In this document: piece by piece, positions 11,043-22,887 of the stretch
Position numbering within the stretch: the stretch's first letter is position 1
Layout: each line of letters begins with the position of its first letter
Source: Chelonoidis abingdonii
Taxonomy: Eukaryota > Chordata > Testudines > Testudinidae
Direction of reading: 5' to 3'
Assembly (NCBI RefSeq): GCF_003597395.2
Contig: NC_133770.1
Coordinates: forward strand, 90,519,378-90,583,377
Length of the DNA stretch: 64,000 nucleotides
Program-made: the position numbers and the translations under genes
Notes under the pieces: generated by a model
Seen by the model: the letters and a program-made list of their open reading frames with translations, nothing else
The model's database searches: none
Told to the model about the DNA's origin: nothing

Positions 11043-11929
11043 TGTCATAAACAGATAGCTAAGGGTATGTTTCTTTTACCTGTCTTACAGGGTAACAAAA
11101 GAACCAACACGCTGACAGAGACCAATCAGGAAACCAGATTTTCAAGCTGAGGAGGAATGTTTGGCTCTGTGTCTTTGTCTGGCTCTCGGCTATGAAAGGG
11201 ATCTTTTCTATCTTCAAGCTTCTAATTTCAGTTCAGTTTAAGTACAAACGTGTAGCAAAGTATTGCATCTGGTGTATCTGGCTGGTGAAGTCTTATGTGT
11301 ATTGGCTATAAGTTCTTTAAATTGGATTGTTTTGGTAAGGCTGTTACCTCATATTCTATTGTTTATTCATTTTCTATACAGTTGGAACCCTGTACTTACC
11401 ACTAGATTACAGAGAACTGTTATTCGCTATTTCTTTCTTTTTTTATTAAAAGTTTTGCTTTAAGACCTGTATTTTTTGTTTCTAGTTAACCCACCAGGAA
11501 ATGGTGGGAGAAAGAAGACGGGGGGAATGGGGGAAACTGCTCTCTTGTTTAACACTTAGTGTCAGGGCGGGAAGAAGTTAGGGGAGAGAGAAAGAATCTT
11601 TCTTTTCCTTTGTCTTTGGTTTCTCTTTAGTGAAGAGAGGAGACATCTATTGGTTTGTGATGTAAAGATGCATCTAACTCTCAGGTTAGCCCAGAAGAAA
11701 TTTCTGTGTGGGGAGAAGGAGGTGGGGAATGTGTGATTCCTTTGTTGTAGACACGGCATCTGAGTTTGAGGGTTTCCCAGGAAGGTTTGTGGGAGGACAA
11801 GTGAGCCAAAACTGAAATTGCGCTTGGTGCGGATATCAGATCAACAAGCTGTAATTAAGCTTGGAGGTTTCATGCTAACTTCTCAGTTATGAATGCTAAG
11901 GTTCAAATCTGAGTGGGAAAGCTATGATA
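11043..11929 (+). repeat. 3' LTR of the family 1 element
   Basis: Begins TGTCATAAACAG after a G-rich polypurine-like stretch (gatttgggggcg) and ends CTATGATA, where the solo copy at 50752-51673 has CTATGACA. Length 887 bp. It holds an AT-rich 'tttttattaaaag' segment shared with the other family 1 LTRs, which may include the polyadenylation region. GTGTC follows as target duplication. Confidence 0.85.
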
Positions 11930-11934
11930 GTGTC

Positions 11935-14900
11935 ATTTTAGACAGCTGTATAAAGGCTGTGTACTCAAGTCTATATGTGGGTCCCCTGACAACAAATCAT
12001 AGAGACAGTGTACTTGAATTAGTAAAACTGCTTTTTCCTGATGCTGTATTAAATCCATTGGCTTAATTTGATTCCTTGTGTTTCAAAGACCCAGTTAAGA
12101 TCAACACTTGAGAATTTGGAGGCTCATGTGAACCTTCACAAAACTCTTTTTGTAAAACTGGGGTGAGAAAATTATGGGAATAGCTTCTTGGAAGTTTTTA
12201 TTCTTCTAAGCAAACTGCTAATTCTTCAGACATGGGTTATCTTATGACATGTCAGCTGTTCCTGTTTCTGGTCAAAATCAATACATGAAGAGATGGGTAA
12301 AAATGAAATCATATGTGACTGAAAGAACAAAAGAAAGGAAACATTAAGTGAAAAATCTCCTGCAAACTTAGAATGTTTGAGCTTAGTTTTGTTTGAAGGT
12401 TCAGGTCTGTTATGTAAAAGAGTCAGCTAATCCTCATTTGGCTGCCACTATGCTGACTTTGGGTTTGCTGCAGTTTACAAACACATGTGGACCTGTTTGT
12501 TCACGTGGTGCCCCATTGACTTGAGAGGTTCCACACAGACACACCAATTCATCTCCGAGTTTCAAATGATGGGATTGGCCCTAGCTATGTAAGGACACAT
12601 GGCTCTCCATTTCAGAAAAAGAAGCCAGATATGTATTGAATCAGGCTCAACAACCGGGGAAGATTTAGATGGCTTTGGAGTTTTTGTAGGTGCTATTTCA
12701 TGTCTGCAACTCCAAATAAGGCAGTTAGATCTCCTTAATTAACTATGTCTTAAGCTGATTTAAAAAATTATCCTTAGGGCTTTTCTTAGACACTTAGCAA
12801 AATGACAGCTCACGAACAGCTTTGTAATACTAACCAGGAAATCAGACATGCTTTTTGCCTCTGCTTGCCTTTTTAAATACATTGGTGTCTTTTCTTCTAG
12901 GAAATTTATTTTTGGAATAGTGACTTTAACATTTCAGGGAAGTCTTCGCAGCTCTTATCACCTAGTTCTTGAGTGGAAACTATATTCAGCCTCCTTCATT
13001 CTTAGGGTCAGCCTCCATCTGACCACTCTGCAATTTTTTTTCAAGGCTTTTGGAGTTTCACCACTGTAAGACCAGTGCAAAGGAGAAGAGAATCAGTCCC
13101 ATTAATGCTATATTAACCTTGATGCATACTAAATCTCTAGTCTTTATAAAAATGTCACAATTCTAAAATGTTCACTGATTCACAAGAGAAGCCTTCATCG
13201 GTTATTTAAATAGCAATTCAATTAGGATGAGATTTCTCTTAAGTGAATGAACATATATTTTGTAACAAGCAGCAACACTTATACCCTCTTATGGTTTCAA
13301 TTTTATTTCTTTTTTTCAGCTGATCTTACTTCTCTTTAAAGTGTGGTTCTCCTTCTGAAAAGTAACTTATTTAAAAAAAAGGGCATTGTTGGGTTCTGTG
13401 TATATTTGCATGCCACAATTTAATTATCAAATGTGTTCAGTTTGCAAGTAAAAAGATATTTTCTCTGACTCGGAGTCTGGCAAACTCACTTCTGATTCTT
13501 GGGGTTGAACCATCTCATTCATCATCGGCAGTAATAAAGTGTCCAGAGATCAAATTACACCTATGTAACCCCAGTGTTATGTCCTCAGTGATATTTCCTT
13601 CATTGAGATTGCACACCTGTAACTCACCCTTATCTGTACAGGCGCTGCAAGGCTAAACAGTGTTAAAAGCAGTAAACATTTATATTCATCACTAAAGCCA
13701 GCAGCTCTGATTGAATACATAAAGGGAGCACGTGAATTGCCATTTTTACACTTAACTAGAGATGGCTTCAAAGTGCAAAAATGTGGATTCAGTTCCCCGT
13801 TCGTACCTCTGAAAGACTATATTAGCCCATTGGTCCATCTATTCTGACATCCTGTCCTTGATACCTGAGAGGAAAGTGAAAAACTCCATAATGTAGCTAT
13901 TTCATTACGCAATGCTGAAGTACCCAGGAATTGGGGGGAATTCCCTTTATTTCCCACAAATACCTTATGTTCCAAGTATTTAGGTGTGTTACACTCAGTC
14001 ATATTTCCCACTGTAATCTCCTCACTTTCTGCCTCCCTGGGGCTGTAGGGATCAGCCTGTTTTCTCCATTCAGCCACTAAAGTTTTGTTGCCCTGCCTCC
14101 TTAACCTCCACCACCTTCTGTTCCTCCTCACTATTACCTTCATTGATAAAATCCTAAAAAAGATCTGTTTTGAGTCAACTATTTTGTATGTGATTGTTTC
14201 ACAAGGGGGCCTCTGGAGCTGAAATATACAAAGATGGCTTAGAATTTCTGAAACGAGAGCTATTTAAAATACGAAAGCAAGTGCCCATTGTTTCCTATTG
14301 AAGCAATGTTGTTATAGCTCTGGTACTATGAGGGGGACTGTCCTTCAAAAACTACCTGGGCTGCCCATTGCATTTTGAGGGCCAGTATGGTGCGCACAAT
14401 CAGTACATGAATTTAGAAGGATAATGGTCACCACCATAAATAATTTATGGAAATGGCTATAGACAGGGCATACAGAACCAGATAATTTTGAAGTCAGTGA
14501 TGCAGTGTTAGAAAGTATTCCCTCAACCTGGAAAGATTTATGATGCCATGGACAAGGCAAACCACCTCCTACCCAGTTTAGATTTAGCTCTCTGCCATTC
14601 AGTACTGCTTATCTGGTTCCTTATCAGCATGTGTTACCATTGGCCAGGCAACCCACACTCACATAACCCTCATCCCTTCCTGAGGGGGCTGCAGGTACAG
14701 AGCCTAAGTTAATTCTGCTTGAAGTCAATAGAGTTTACTCCATTGTGAGATCAGTATCAGGTTTAGGTTTGTCCTCAGGTTTCGGACAAACTGAGAAGAA
14801 GATGTCAACCCAATACAGCTTCAGGGGGAAATGTATGTAAGTAAAAAGTATTTAGTCTAATGGAGTTTGACTAGGATAAAAGGATGCCAGGGTTAACTTC

Positions 14901-16030
14901 CTTATGCTTTTCAGCAAGACCGTGAGTTTGGATCTTGCTTTTGTGTGTCCTCCAAACAATTGTATCTGTAGCATCACATTGACAGTGCTATGCTAGAACA
15001 ATGGTTTAATAATGACTCAAAGGGAAGATTACCACCTGTTTAACAAAGTATACCACTTTATGCAATAATCTGGGTTTTCCTTATATGAAATAAATCTATC
15101 TATTTAGGAAATGCTCTGTGAAGCAAATTTCAAATCCTCAAGCTGTCTCATAATAATGCTGGAGTTATATATTCTGCCCACAATACTTCTCTTTTCCACA
15201 TATGCCTCCACTTCGGCTGATTGCATGAAATATGTAAATGTATGTTGATTTTATTTCACAGTGGGATGAAAATGCCTCAGTTATGGCGATCTCAAACCTA
15301 AGCAAATTTTCTAGATCTTTTTTAAACACTTAAATCAAGATCACTCTTATCCAACTTCCAAATAAGTTATAACCTCTAAAAGTTGGTCCTCTGACAACTA
15401 TGGTCCCAGTCCAAATTGACTTCGAGGTAGGGTGGGGTTGAGCGGGCTCTGATTCACAAGTTCAGGTCTTCTGAATATTGACACCCACATTCTCCTTTCA
15501 ACAAGATGGATTTGTTTCTCCATGCTCGAGCTACTTGCTAATACTAAGTATTGTTGTTGTGGCTATTCACTGAGGAAAGCATGTGTCTCAACAAATAATG
15601 AATCTATGGTAATAAATCCACACAGAGCAGTGATGGAGGGCCATAAAATACACTACCTATGGAACGATATAATCAGATCATAATATGAAGTAAGGAGTTC
15701 AGCCCATTTCTCAAATGTTGATTCCTCAAGTTTCTCAGTGTGCACTACGATCTCATTTCTGCACAAGGTATTCATTATAGAGCATCCAGCCCTGTCATAT
15801 CTGCACAGTATAGATTTGTGGAGATTTACTAGCAAGCCTCTGCCTGCTAGTACAATGATCACTATCCTCAAGAAATTATTTCTATTTTTGAACAATTGAA
15901 TACAGAATATAAACAATAAGTAAGAAGTTTTCCAAGTCTAGTGAGGGATTTCACTGTAATATCAAAATCACAAAGGACTCTGTCTAATTCTGTTCTCTTA
16001 GTGGCTTCAGATTTTATCTCAGCCTATCAC
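11935..16030. other. Unannotated 4.1-kb stretch, no gene recognised
   Basis: AT-rich, unique-looking sequence. The longest open frame (minus 13817-14143, 108 codons) is rich in arginine at its start and shows no known domain. No splice-bounded conserved exon was evident. It could be intronic or intergenic. Confidence 0.5.
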
Positions 16031-16123
16031 TTTGGGCCCAATTCTGTATTTCTTGTTCAGCCCAGACTGCCATTGAAATCAGAAGGGGTTGAGTTACACA
16101 AGAAATACAGGATTGTGACCCCT
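16031..16123. repeat. Short fold-back MITE
   Basis: Left arm 'attctgtatttcttg' and right arm 'caagaaatacaggat' are inverse copies at 14 of 15 positions, about 60 bases apart. Confidence 0.5.
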
Positions 16124-18257
16124 CCTAGCAGTAAACTATCACCTGGCAGATAAGATGCAGTATTGTAATGCTCTAATTAATATAGTCTGAGTTCGAGAAA
16201 GGGCGTTCCAATGATGAGGAGACTATCAAAGCAAGGTATAGGGGATGAAGCCAGAAGGAGCTCTGGGCTCTGAGGCAGTAGGAATAAGACCATTTATGAA
16301 TGCAGCAAACAAGCTGGAAATTAATAAATGGACCTTAAAACCCATTGCCCTTGAACAGATCATGCTGAAAGGCAGTACAAAAGGATTTCTTTTCAGAAGG
16401 GCTTTCCTAGCACAGTGCAGTGTTTCAAGGCCTGACCATGATGAACTGTATTTAAAAAAAAATGCTAGAGGGAACAAAACAATTTTTTGACAGAATTTAA
16501 TACCCATCCCTTAGTTTTGCATCTTTAATTATACTGGAAACAAAAGAGTATGGGCTACAGAGCTATTTGAAACAGAGTCAGATAGCACTGAACAAATGCT
16601 ATAACCTGTGTTTTTTCTGTAAGAGAGCAGTAATTTGATAGCCACATGGCTTCCATGAGCTTCTTGTGATAGCAATATAATAGAAGAATGCAAAGGTAGG
16701 AACACTGCAATGCTTGTACTACGTTCCAGTCCTTGAAGTTCAACCAATTTCAGGGCTGCAGTGCTACCATACAGGTTCAGAGTCTGTTGCCCGCATGAGT
16801 TTATAATAGGCCTCTTTATGGTTGGTTTCCATGTGCCCCATTTTAGCTGAACAAATAGAATGGCATTCCTGGAATGGCCATGGTTTTCTAAGGTGACTTG
16901 GTGTTGTCTTTTGCTCTCTTAAACAATACATAATGTGGACGAACCACATGGTCACCATGGTGTCCAAATAATTGTGTTTCTGAAACATATTTAACATACA
17001 AGGCGTGGCTACATATATCCACTGCTGCTCTGGCTGGGTTCTGGTGGCTTCTTGACTGACAGCCACTAGTGCCCTCTCAAACTATTTAATGGTGTGCTAC
17101 CCGATTTCTATTCTTGGTGTTAGGGATTTTCAGTGCCTGTATTTTTCAGTGCCCCACTTGAAACAAACGCTGGTATTCGGAGGGTGAGTGCTCAGCAGTT
17201 TGAGAGTGAGACTCCTTTAAGGTGTCTCAAATTGGGCACACAAACACTGAATCCCCTAAAATCACAGGTCACTTCACTATCTTGGCTTGTGTCTGTAGTG
17301 CACCCATTATAGGGTGGCATATAGGGAGCAAATGCTGGTTGAGTAGAAAAGCAGAAATGACCAAAAATTTGATGTGCCTGGTTTGATCCCTTTTCTCTCT
17401 CTCCTTTACTGCCACACTGCAAGACAAGGGTGACTCTCTTTGGAGCAGGAAGTCTGCTGGGGAACAAGTTGCACCGATGGAAAGCGCCTGTTACCTCTCC
17501 TCCACCCTAACTTGGCAGCTACATGAGAGGTGAGGTGATCATGGCAAGCACAGTGATTGCTGAGGTGGGGATGCAATGAATCAGCAAATGTCCCACAGCA
17601 GATCTGAAATCTGTTCTCTCCTGATGGAAGCACCACCTGTATTTGTGTGGGATGAGTCCCAGTAAATTACACTAGCCTTTCACTAACTTTGGGATATTGT
17701 CAAACATTTAAAAACCAAATAAGTCTTACTTTATTCTGCCCTTTCAGATGTCGCTGGCCGCGCCTTTGCTGATGCCATCCTTGTTTCCATAGTAACTAAC
17801 ACTTCAAAGGGGAAAGCACACTGCATGACTAAAAAAGGCAAAATATAAATGAGAGGCATGAACACAATATGCAATTGTGCTGAATGCTAAAGATTCATTG
17901 CCACTTGTTTGCAATGACCAGGCTAATTCATGAGTAATGTGGCCATCCCAAATTCACCACAATAAAATCCTCACAGCTGTCCAGACCACTATGTATTTGT
18001 ATTCATTCTCTCTCAGCCTCCTCTCATTGCTCATCTCTTGTATAGTAACACATTTCGTTTGTCAGATCCTTAGCTGGCATCAATTAGCATAGCTCCACTG
18101 CATTCAATATAGTCTGTATGAAAAGAGGGCTATATTCACAATTGGGTTAAACTGTTGCAGCTCTATTAAAGGCAATGAGCTACACTGATTGATGCCAACT
18201 CAGGTTCTGGCTTGTGTGTTCTCTTTCTCTCTCTCTTTAAACTGGCATTCCCTGTTT
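16124..18257. other. Unannotated stretch, no gene recognised
   Basis: Short open frames only (at most 100 codons); no motif recognised on either strand. Confidence 0.5.
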
Positions 18258-18265
18258 TTCATAGC

Positions 18266-18807
18266 TGGGGCCCTACCAAATTCGTGGTCCATTTTGGTCA
18301 ATTTCATGGTCATAGGATTTTAAAATCATAAACTTCATGATTTCAGCTATTTAAATCTGAAATTTCAGTTTGTGATTGTAGGGGTCCTGAACCTACAAGG
18401 AGTTGTGGGGGGGGTTACAAGGTTATTGTTGGAGGGTTGCAGTACTGCTACCCTTAGTTCTGTGCTGCTGCTTCTGGTGGTGACGCTGGGCAGCTAGAGA
18501 GGAGCAGCTGCAAGCTTGGAGCCCTGCTCTACAGGCAGTGCCATCGCCAGCAGCAGCAGAGAAGTAAGGATGGCACAGTATGGTATTGCCACCCTTACTT
18601 CTGTGCTACTGCTGGTGGGCTGCTGCGACGCCCCCTCCCCAATAACCTTGTGACCTCCCTACAATTCCCTTTTGGGTCAGGACCCCCAGTTTGAGAAACG
18701 CTGGTCTCCCCCGTGAAATCAGTATAGTAAAGGGTAAAAAGCACACAAAAGACCAGATTTCATGGTCCATGACACGTTTTCATGGCTGTGAATTTGGTAG
18801 GGCCCTA
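18266..18807. mobile_element. Non-autonomous hAT element
   Basis: Terminal inverted repeats TGGGGCCCTACCAAATTC and TAGGGCCCTACCAAATTC (right end read inversely) match at 17 of 18 positions. An exact 8-bp target duplication TTCATAGC lies at 18258-18265 and 18808-18815. TAGGG-type ends and 8-bp duplications are diagnostic of hAT. The 542-bp interior is GC-rich and partly self-complementary, without transposase. Confidence 0.92.
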
Positions 18808-18815
18808 TTCATAGC

Positions 18816-18990
18816 AAACTATCACAGGACAGGGAGTCAGAGACCTGCATTCTATTCCTCAGTCTATTACTAACACTCACTGTGTGACATCTTACAAGTC
18901 ACTTACCTCTCTGCCTCCTTTTCCCATATGTAAAATGGCAAATATAATGCTTATCCTTTGTTAAATGCTTTGAGAGAAGCACAAAATATT
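18816..18990 (+). mobile_element. MIR-like SINE, diverged
   Basis: 'agggagtcagagacctgcattctattcc', 'ctcactgtgtgacatcttacaagtcactta' and 'tgtaaaatggcaaatataatgctta' follow the MIR core in order. The tRNA head is partly missing, and the copy touches the hAT target duplication. Confidence 0.6.
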
Positions 18991-19035
18991 GCTATGATCC
19001 TTATAGCCTATTTCTGACATTTCATTAGTAGCTAT

Positions 19036-19072
19036 TGTGACAGACCCAGGCCAGTGAGGTGCAGATGGCTGG
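19036..19072 (+). repeat. First 37 bp of the family 2 5' LTR
   Basis: TGTGACAGACCCAGGCCAGT matches the start of the family 2 LTR at 25261. The bases at about 19057-19072 resemble the start of the remaining LTR part at 23475 read inversely, so they may be the target duplication of the LINE that split the LTR. Confidence 0.7.
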
Positions 19073-19503
19073 TCCTATCGGCATCCCAGAGGTGGGCGGG
19101 CAAAACCCGCCCACTTCTAAACGACCTCCCCCCAGCCTAAGGGGCGGATCTACAGGTCTAGAACACCAAGTAATTCCGGAGGACAACTAATGAAAAAAAG
19201 CAGGAGCGGGAGTGAGGTCACAGGGCTAAACGAAGGGAACCCGATGGGGACACAGAGCAGAGAACCCCAGACAACGCCCACTGCTCCTCGAAGGCGTCAA
19301 GGGAGCTAGTGGACACCGCCCAGAGGAACTCCGCTCGGATGCATGAACGGACAGAGGAGCGGAAATTGGCCCCAGAGTCGCAAGAAATCCCATCAGCCAA
19401 CCTCCTCTCCCTGGTGCTGTAGATGGCTAGTTTGGCCAGGGCCAAGAGGAGGTTGAGAAGGAGATCCCGCGACTTTGTGGGGCCACGGATGGGGAGTGCG
19501 TAG
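19073..19503 (-). pseudogene. LINE ORF2 C-terminal end and 3' UTR (second half)
   Basis: The minus-strand frame ending at 19218 encodes LPIRGPTKSRDLLLNLLLALAK and later FLWAVSTSSLDAFEEQW, the C-terminal end of a non-LTR retrotransposon ORF found in reptile genomes. A clade is hard to fix; I lean to the Tx1/L1-like group. The homology begins at the LPIRGPTK segment, exactly where the plus-strand fragment at 23480-23934 stops. The two pieces therefore appear to be one LINE cut in two. Confidence 0.68.
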
Positions 19504-20310
19504 AGTGCAGCCAGGTTTCTCTCCAATCTCCTGATACCAGTTCTTATAGATTCCAATAGTAAAGTACTAGGTAGATGGCGAAGTTTAGGTTTTATGTTTG
19601 TTTTCTTATTTGCAAATGTGCATTTGGCTGGAAGGAGTTTAATTGTGATTTGGCTGAAGGAGTTCAAATTTGTATTTTGCTGAAAAGGATTTTAATTTGT
19701 ACCTGAATACTTAGGCTGGGAGGTATGTCCCATGCCTATAGCTAAAAAACCTCTGTACCTAATCCATCTTAAATTTACAAAGATAATTTTTACTCTTTTT
19801 TTCCTTTAATTAAAAGTTCTTCTGTTTAAGAACTGATTGTTTTTTTTTTTATTCTGGTGCGAGACCCCAGGGGATGGGTCTGGATTCACCAGGGAATTGG
19901 TGGAAGAAAAGGAGGGAAGGGGGAGAGAAGGTTAATTTCTCTCGGTTGTCAGGATTACTTTTCTCTCTCAGGAAGATCTGGGAGGGGAAAGAGAAGGAGG
20001 GGAAGGTGATTTTCTGTGTGTTTAAAGATTCAAGGAGTTTGAATCACAGTGATCTTCAGGGTAACCCAGGGAGGGGAAGCCTGGGGAGGCAACGGTGGGA
20101 GAAAGGATTTTCTTTCCTTGTGTTAAGATCCAGAGGGTCTGGGTCTTGGGGTTCCCCGGCAAGGTTTGGGGGGACCAGAGTGTACCAGACTGGGAATTCT
20201 GGTTTGGTGGCAGTGCTACAGTTCTAAGCTGGTAATTGAGCTTAAGGATTATGTTGTACCCTCCATCTTTTGACGCTAAGGTTTCAGAGTGTGGGAATTG
20301 TACCATGACA
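19504..20310 (+). repeat. Family 1 LTR, 5' truncated
   Basis: The segments 'aatagtaaagta', 'tttgttttcttatttgcaaa' and 'ttaattaaaagttcttctg' plus the end ACCATGACA follow the family 1 LTR (compare 50752-51673 and 11043-11929). About the first 200 bases are absent. The end at 20310 abuts the integrase of the family 2 element inside its LIYGR-type segment, showing insertion into that gene. Confidence 0.72.
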
Positions 20311-21060
20311 CGCCCGTATAATAAAATCGAAGGGGAAAAACCCAGTTGAGGCCTGAGGTAACTCCTGGATATGTAACATAAGGTAGGTAGTAGGGCTTCC
20401 AGTCCTTCCCGTCTGACTTACCACCTTCCTTATCATAGCCTTGAGGGTTCGGTTAAACTTTCTAGCCAACCCATCAGTCTGCGGATGGTAGACTGAAGTT
20501 CTCAGGGCATGTATAGTGGAGCAGCGTACAGAGGTCCTTCTTAGTTTGACATAAATGGGATTCCTTGGTCTGTTAATATCTCCTTGGTAGCCCCGCTCGG
20601 CAAAGATCCCCCAGCCTCTTTGGCTATCGTTTTAGAGGGTGTTTCGCAGGGGGATAGGGCTTTCTGGGTAGTGAGTAGCATAGTCCAAAACAACAAGTAT
20701 ATATTGGTGGCCGAGCCATCTTCTCCAGGGGTCCACTAGGTCCATGGGATATTCGCTCAAAGGACCTCTATGATGGAAGGGTACTAAAGGTGCCCTCAGG
20801 TGGTACGGGAACTGTGCAGCTAACACTCTGGCAGGATGCCAGTACCTCCAATTTTTCGTGTACTCCAGGCAGAAGAACCATCGTAGGACTCGTGCCAGGT
20901 CTTTTTACACCCAAATGCCCCCCAAAAAGGTGACTATGAGCAAGACTTAATACAGCATCTGGTGTTTGTGAAGTAATAAGGATCTGCTGTATCTTCTGCC
21001 CTGCACTGGTGCAACCTGGTATAAGAGATTTTCTTCATTAATGAAGTAGGGTCCTGGTCC
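20311..21060 (-). pseudogene. Integrase remnant of the family 2 Gmr1-like element
   Basis: On the minus strand, in order: HLFGGHLGVKKT (zinc-binding region, about 20910-20945), PMDLV with the first catalytic aspartate and HQYILVVLDYATHYPES (core, about 20665-20745), TDQGIPFMS with the second aspartate (about 20550-20580), VYHPQTDGLARKF (about 20455-20500), and QASTGFFPFDFII (about 20315-20355). The catalytic glutamate expected in the VERF segment is replaced (ARKF). Several frames are needed to follow it. The gene is cut at 20311 by a family 1 LTR. No reverse transcriptase lies between protease and integrase. Confidence 0.82.
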
Positions 21061-21479
21061 CTGGGTTTTCCCTTCCACGGGACCCCATGCTATTTCAGTG
21101 CCCTTTCTTAATGTTGTCATACCTTGGTCTTCGGCTGGTCCGTCAAAATTTCCTCTCCGGGACTAATCTCCAAGATCTAGGGCCCAGTCTCTGTTGCCTC
21201 TACTGGTCAGAAAGCTAGGGTGGGGGTCAGACTCGGGTGCTTCTCCCTCCAGGGTGGCCTCCTTTCAGCTGCTTGGGTCCGCCTGCCTACAACAGCGACC
21301 CTCTGGCTCGAATCAGTATTCGGGTTCCCAAGGCCTTAGCTGCCCTCCTGTCCCTTTTGACTTTTCTACCATGTTCTGGGAATGGAAAATAATCTGGGAT
21401 ATTCAAGAGAAAACCAGGGGTTGACAGTCTGCTATGGAGGCCTCACTAACTTCAGGGTTCCCCTTTTCCTCCAATCCTC

Positions 21480-21760
21480 CTAATGGGAGTAATTTTCCAA
21501 ACCCTGGGAAGTCCTCCTATGAGCACGGTTATGGGTTTAGGGACTACATCTGCTGCTACCTCAGTTAGTGTTCCTGAATTTCAAGTTTTGCTGGGATGGT
21601 GGGGTATAACCAACTGTCATGGATGCATGTTATCCCGTATGCTTAGCCCGCAGCAACTGACTACACTTCACAGTTTCGCGCCCAAGACAAGCGTGGATAG
21701 GCTCACAGGAATCAACCAGTGCTGTGGTCTCTACCCATTTAGCTTTACTGGTCTGGTATT
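21480..21760 (-). pseudogene. Aspartic protease remnant of the family 2 element
   Basis: The minus-strand segment VETTALVDSC at about 21706-21735 matches the retroviral-type protease active site (ALVDSG), with the glycine codon apparently deleted. It sits between the zinc knuckle and the integrase, the correct place for protease in a gag-PR-INT order. The rest is too frameshifted to follow. Confidence 0.55.
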
Positions 21761-21845
21761 ATATGTGGGGTTAGTGAGCCCCCAAGGTGGAATAGGAGCA
21801 ATGGGTCTGCCCAGTTCCCCAGGTTCCTGCACGGCTCCGCAGCAT

Positions 21846-21895
21846 TGGGACATTGTGTAGCTATATGTCCCCATTCCCCGCAGGCATAACATCTA
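21846..21895 (-). pseudogene. Nucleocapsid zinc knuckle (CCHC) of family 2 gag
   Basis: The minus strand encodes CYACGEWGHIATQC, a perfect C-x2-C-x4-H-x4-C zinc knuckle as found at the end of gag in retroelements, where it binds the element RNA. It lies between capsid (22093-22688) and protease. Confidence 0.85.
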
Positions 21896-22092
21896 TATGG
21901 AGCCCTAGGCATTCCCCGGTCTCTGGTTTGAGCAGTCCAACCTCATGATCTCTCTCTTCTGAGTTCTTTGACTCTTGTGGCTTCTGGTGAGCCTTCAGCC
22001 CCTTCTTTTTCCATCTGGACTCCCTGATGGCCGTCACTCGAGCTCTGGGCTTAGTGCTGCTAGTTTAAGCCGAGGTGCTTCTTCTTAACTGG

Positions 22093-22688
22093 TCAGGTCA
22101 GCTCCCTCGCTGTCCTTCGCCTCTCTAACCAGTGCAACAACCTCATCACAGGTGAGGGTTCGTTCTGGCTACCAGGTACAAAGGTTGGCGGTAGTCCCCT
22201 CATGTATCGGTCGATGACCAGAACCTCTAGTATCTCTTCTGGACTCCGGGACTCCGTTCGCAACCATTTCGTGCAGATGGATGAGGTCATACAATTGGGA
22301 CTGAGGGTTTATTTTCCTGGTACCTCCACTAGTGGATACCGCCGGGGCCCGCACTGCAGTCGTTACCGCCGGATCTGGCCAGGATCTCTGCTTTCAGCTG
22401 GGGCTAGTCTGCTGCAGCCTCTTCAGGCAGATCATAGTAAGCCTTCTGGGCCTCCTCACACAGAATGGGCAAGGATGCCAGACCACTGATCTCGAGGCCA
22501 GGCCTCCGTAGGGCTGTCCTCTCAAAGGCCAGAAGGTATGCCTCTACATCATCCTCCTGCGTCATTTTCTGCAGCCAATGGCTGGCCCGTATGAACTGCG
22601 TCCTATCATGGCCATGTTTCAGCTCTGTAAGGGTCTTTACCTGGTTTACCAGTCTCCTCAACATAGCTCGTCTTGAAGCCTGGTCCAT
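22093..22688 (-). pseudogene. Gag capsid with SCAN-like domain, family 2 element
   Basis: The minus-strand frame from the methionine at 22688 to 22404 contains DDVEAYLLAFERTA and EEAQKAYYDLPEE. After a frameshift, the frame 22290-22093 contains KWLRTESRSPEEILEVLVID, followed by RYMRGLPP and LVERR-like text. The spacing of WLR, a glutamate-leucine helix and LP matches the vertebrate SCAN domain, which is held to derive from the capsid of Gmr1-like elements. Gag would build the virus-like particle. At least one frameshift between 22290 and 22404 and several others break it. The start is supported by a leader of about 200 bases after the primer site. Confidence 0.8.
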
Positions 22689-22867
22689 CAGCAGGTGATT
22701 AGTTTCTGCTGAGCGGCACTGCTCCGTTGGGGGTGCCTAGACACGGTAGCTCCTGCTGCGCTGCTGTAGCTTGTATCAATCCTGTACTAAGTTTCCATTG
22801 TGGTGAAAAAATAAACCTCCTTTTTTTTTAAATCACCCTCCTTCTTTCTGCCGCTCTGTGCACACCA

Positions 22868-22886
22868 AGATCCCACCCTAACACAG
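22868..22886 (-). other. Primer-binding site, probably tRNA-Leu
   Basis: Directly downstream (minus strand) of the LTR end is TGTGTTAGGGTGGGAT. This matches the complement of the tRNA-Leu 3' end (TGGTGTCAGGAGTGGGAT) with two single-base deletions and one substitution. Its position next to the LTR ties this LTR to the gag-integrase unit. Confidence 0.6.
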
Positions 22887-22887
22887 T

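Larger units (their letters stand above)
7879..11929 (+). mobile_element. Gmr1-like Ty3/Gypsy retrotransposon, family 1 (broken)
   Basis: A single insertion bounded by LTRs of the TGTCATAAACAG family and a perfect 5-bp target duplication GTGTC (7874-7878 and 11930-11934). The order after the gap is integrase, a linker, reverse transcriptase, RNase H, 3' LTR. Integrase ahead of reverse transcriptase is the arrangement known for Gmr1-like Ty3/Gypsy elements; most Ty3 elements have integrase last. The rest of the 5' LTR and gag are presumably in the 100-N gap. The pol region is riddled with stops and frameshifts and cannot encode a protein. Confidence 0.85.
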
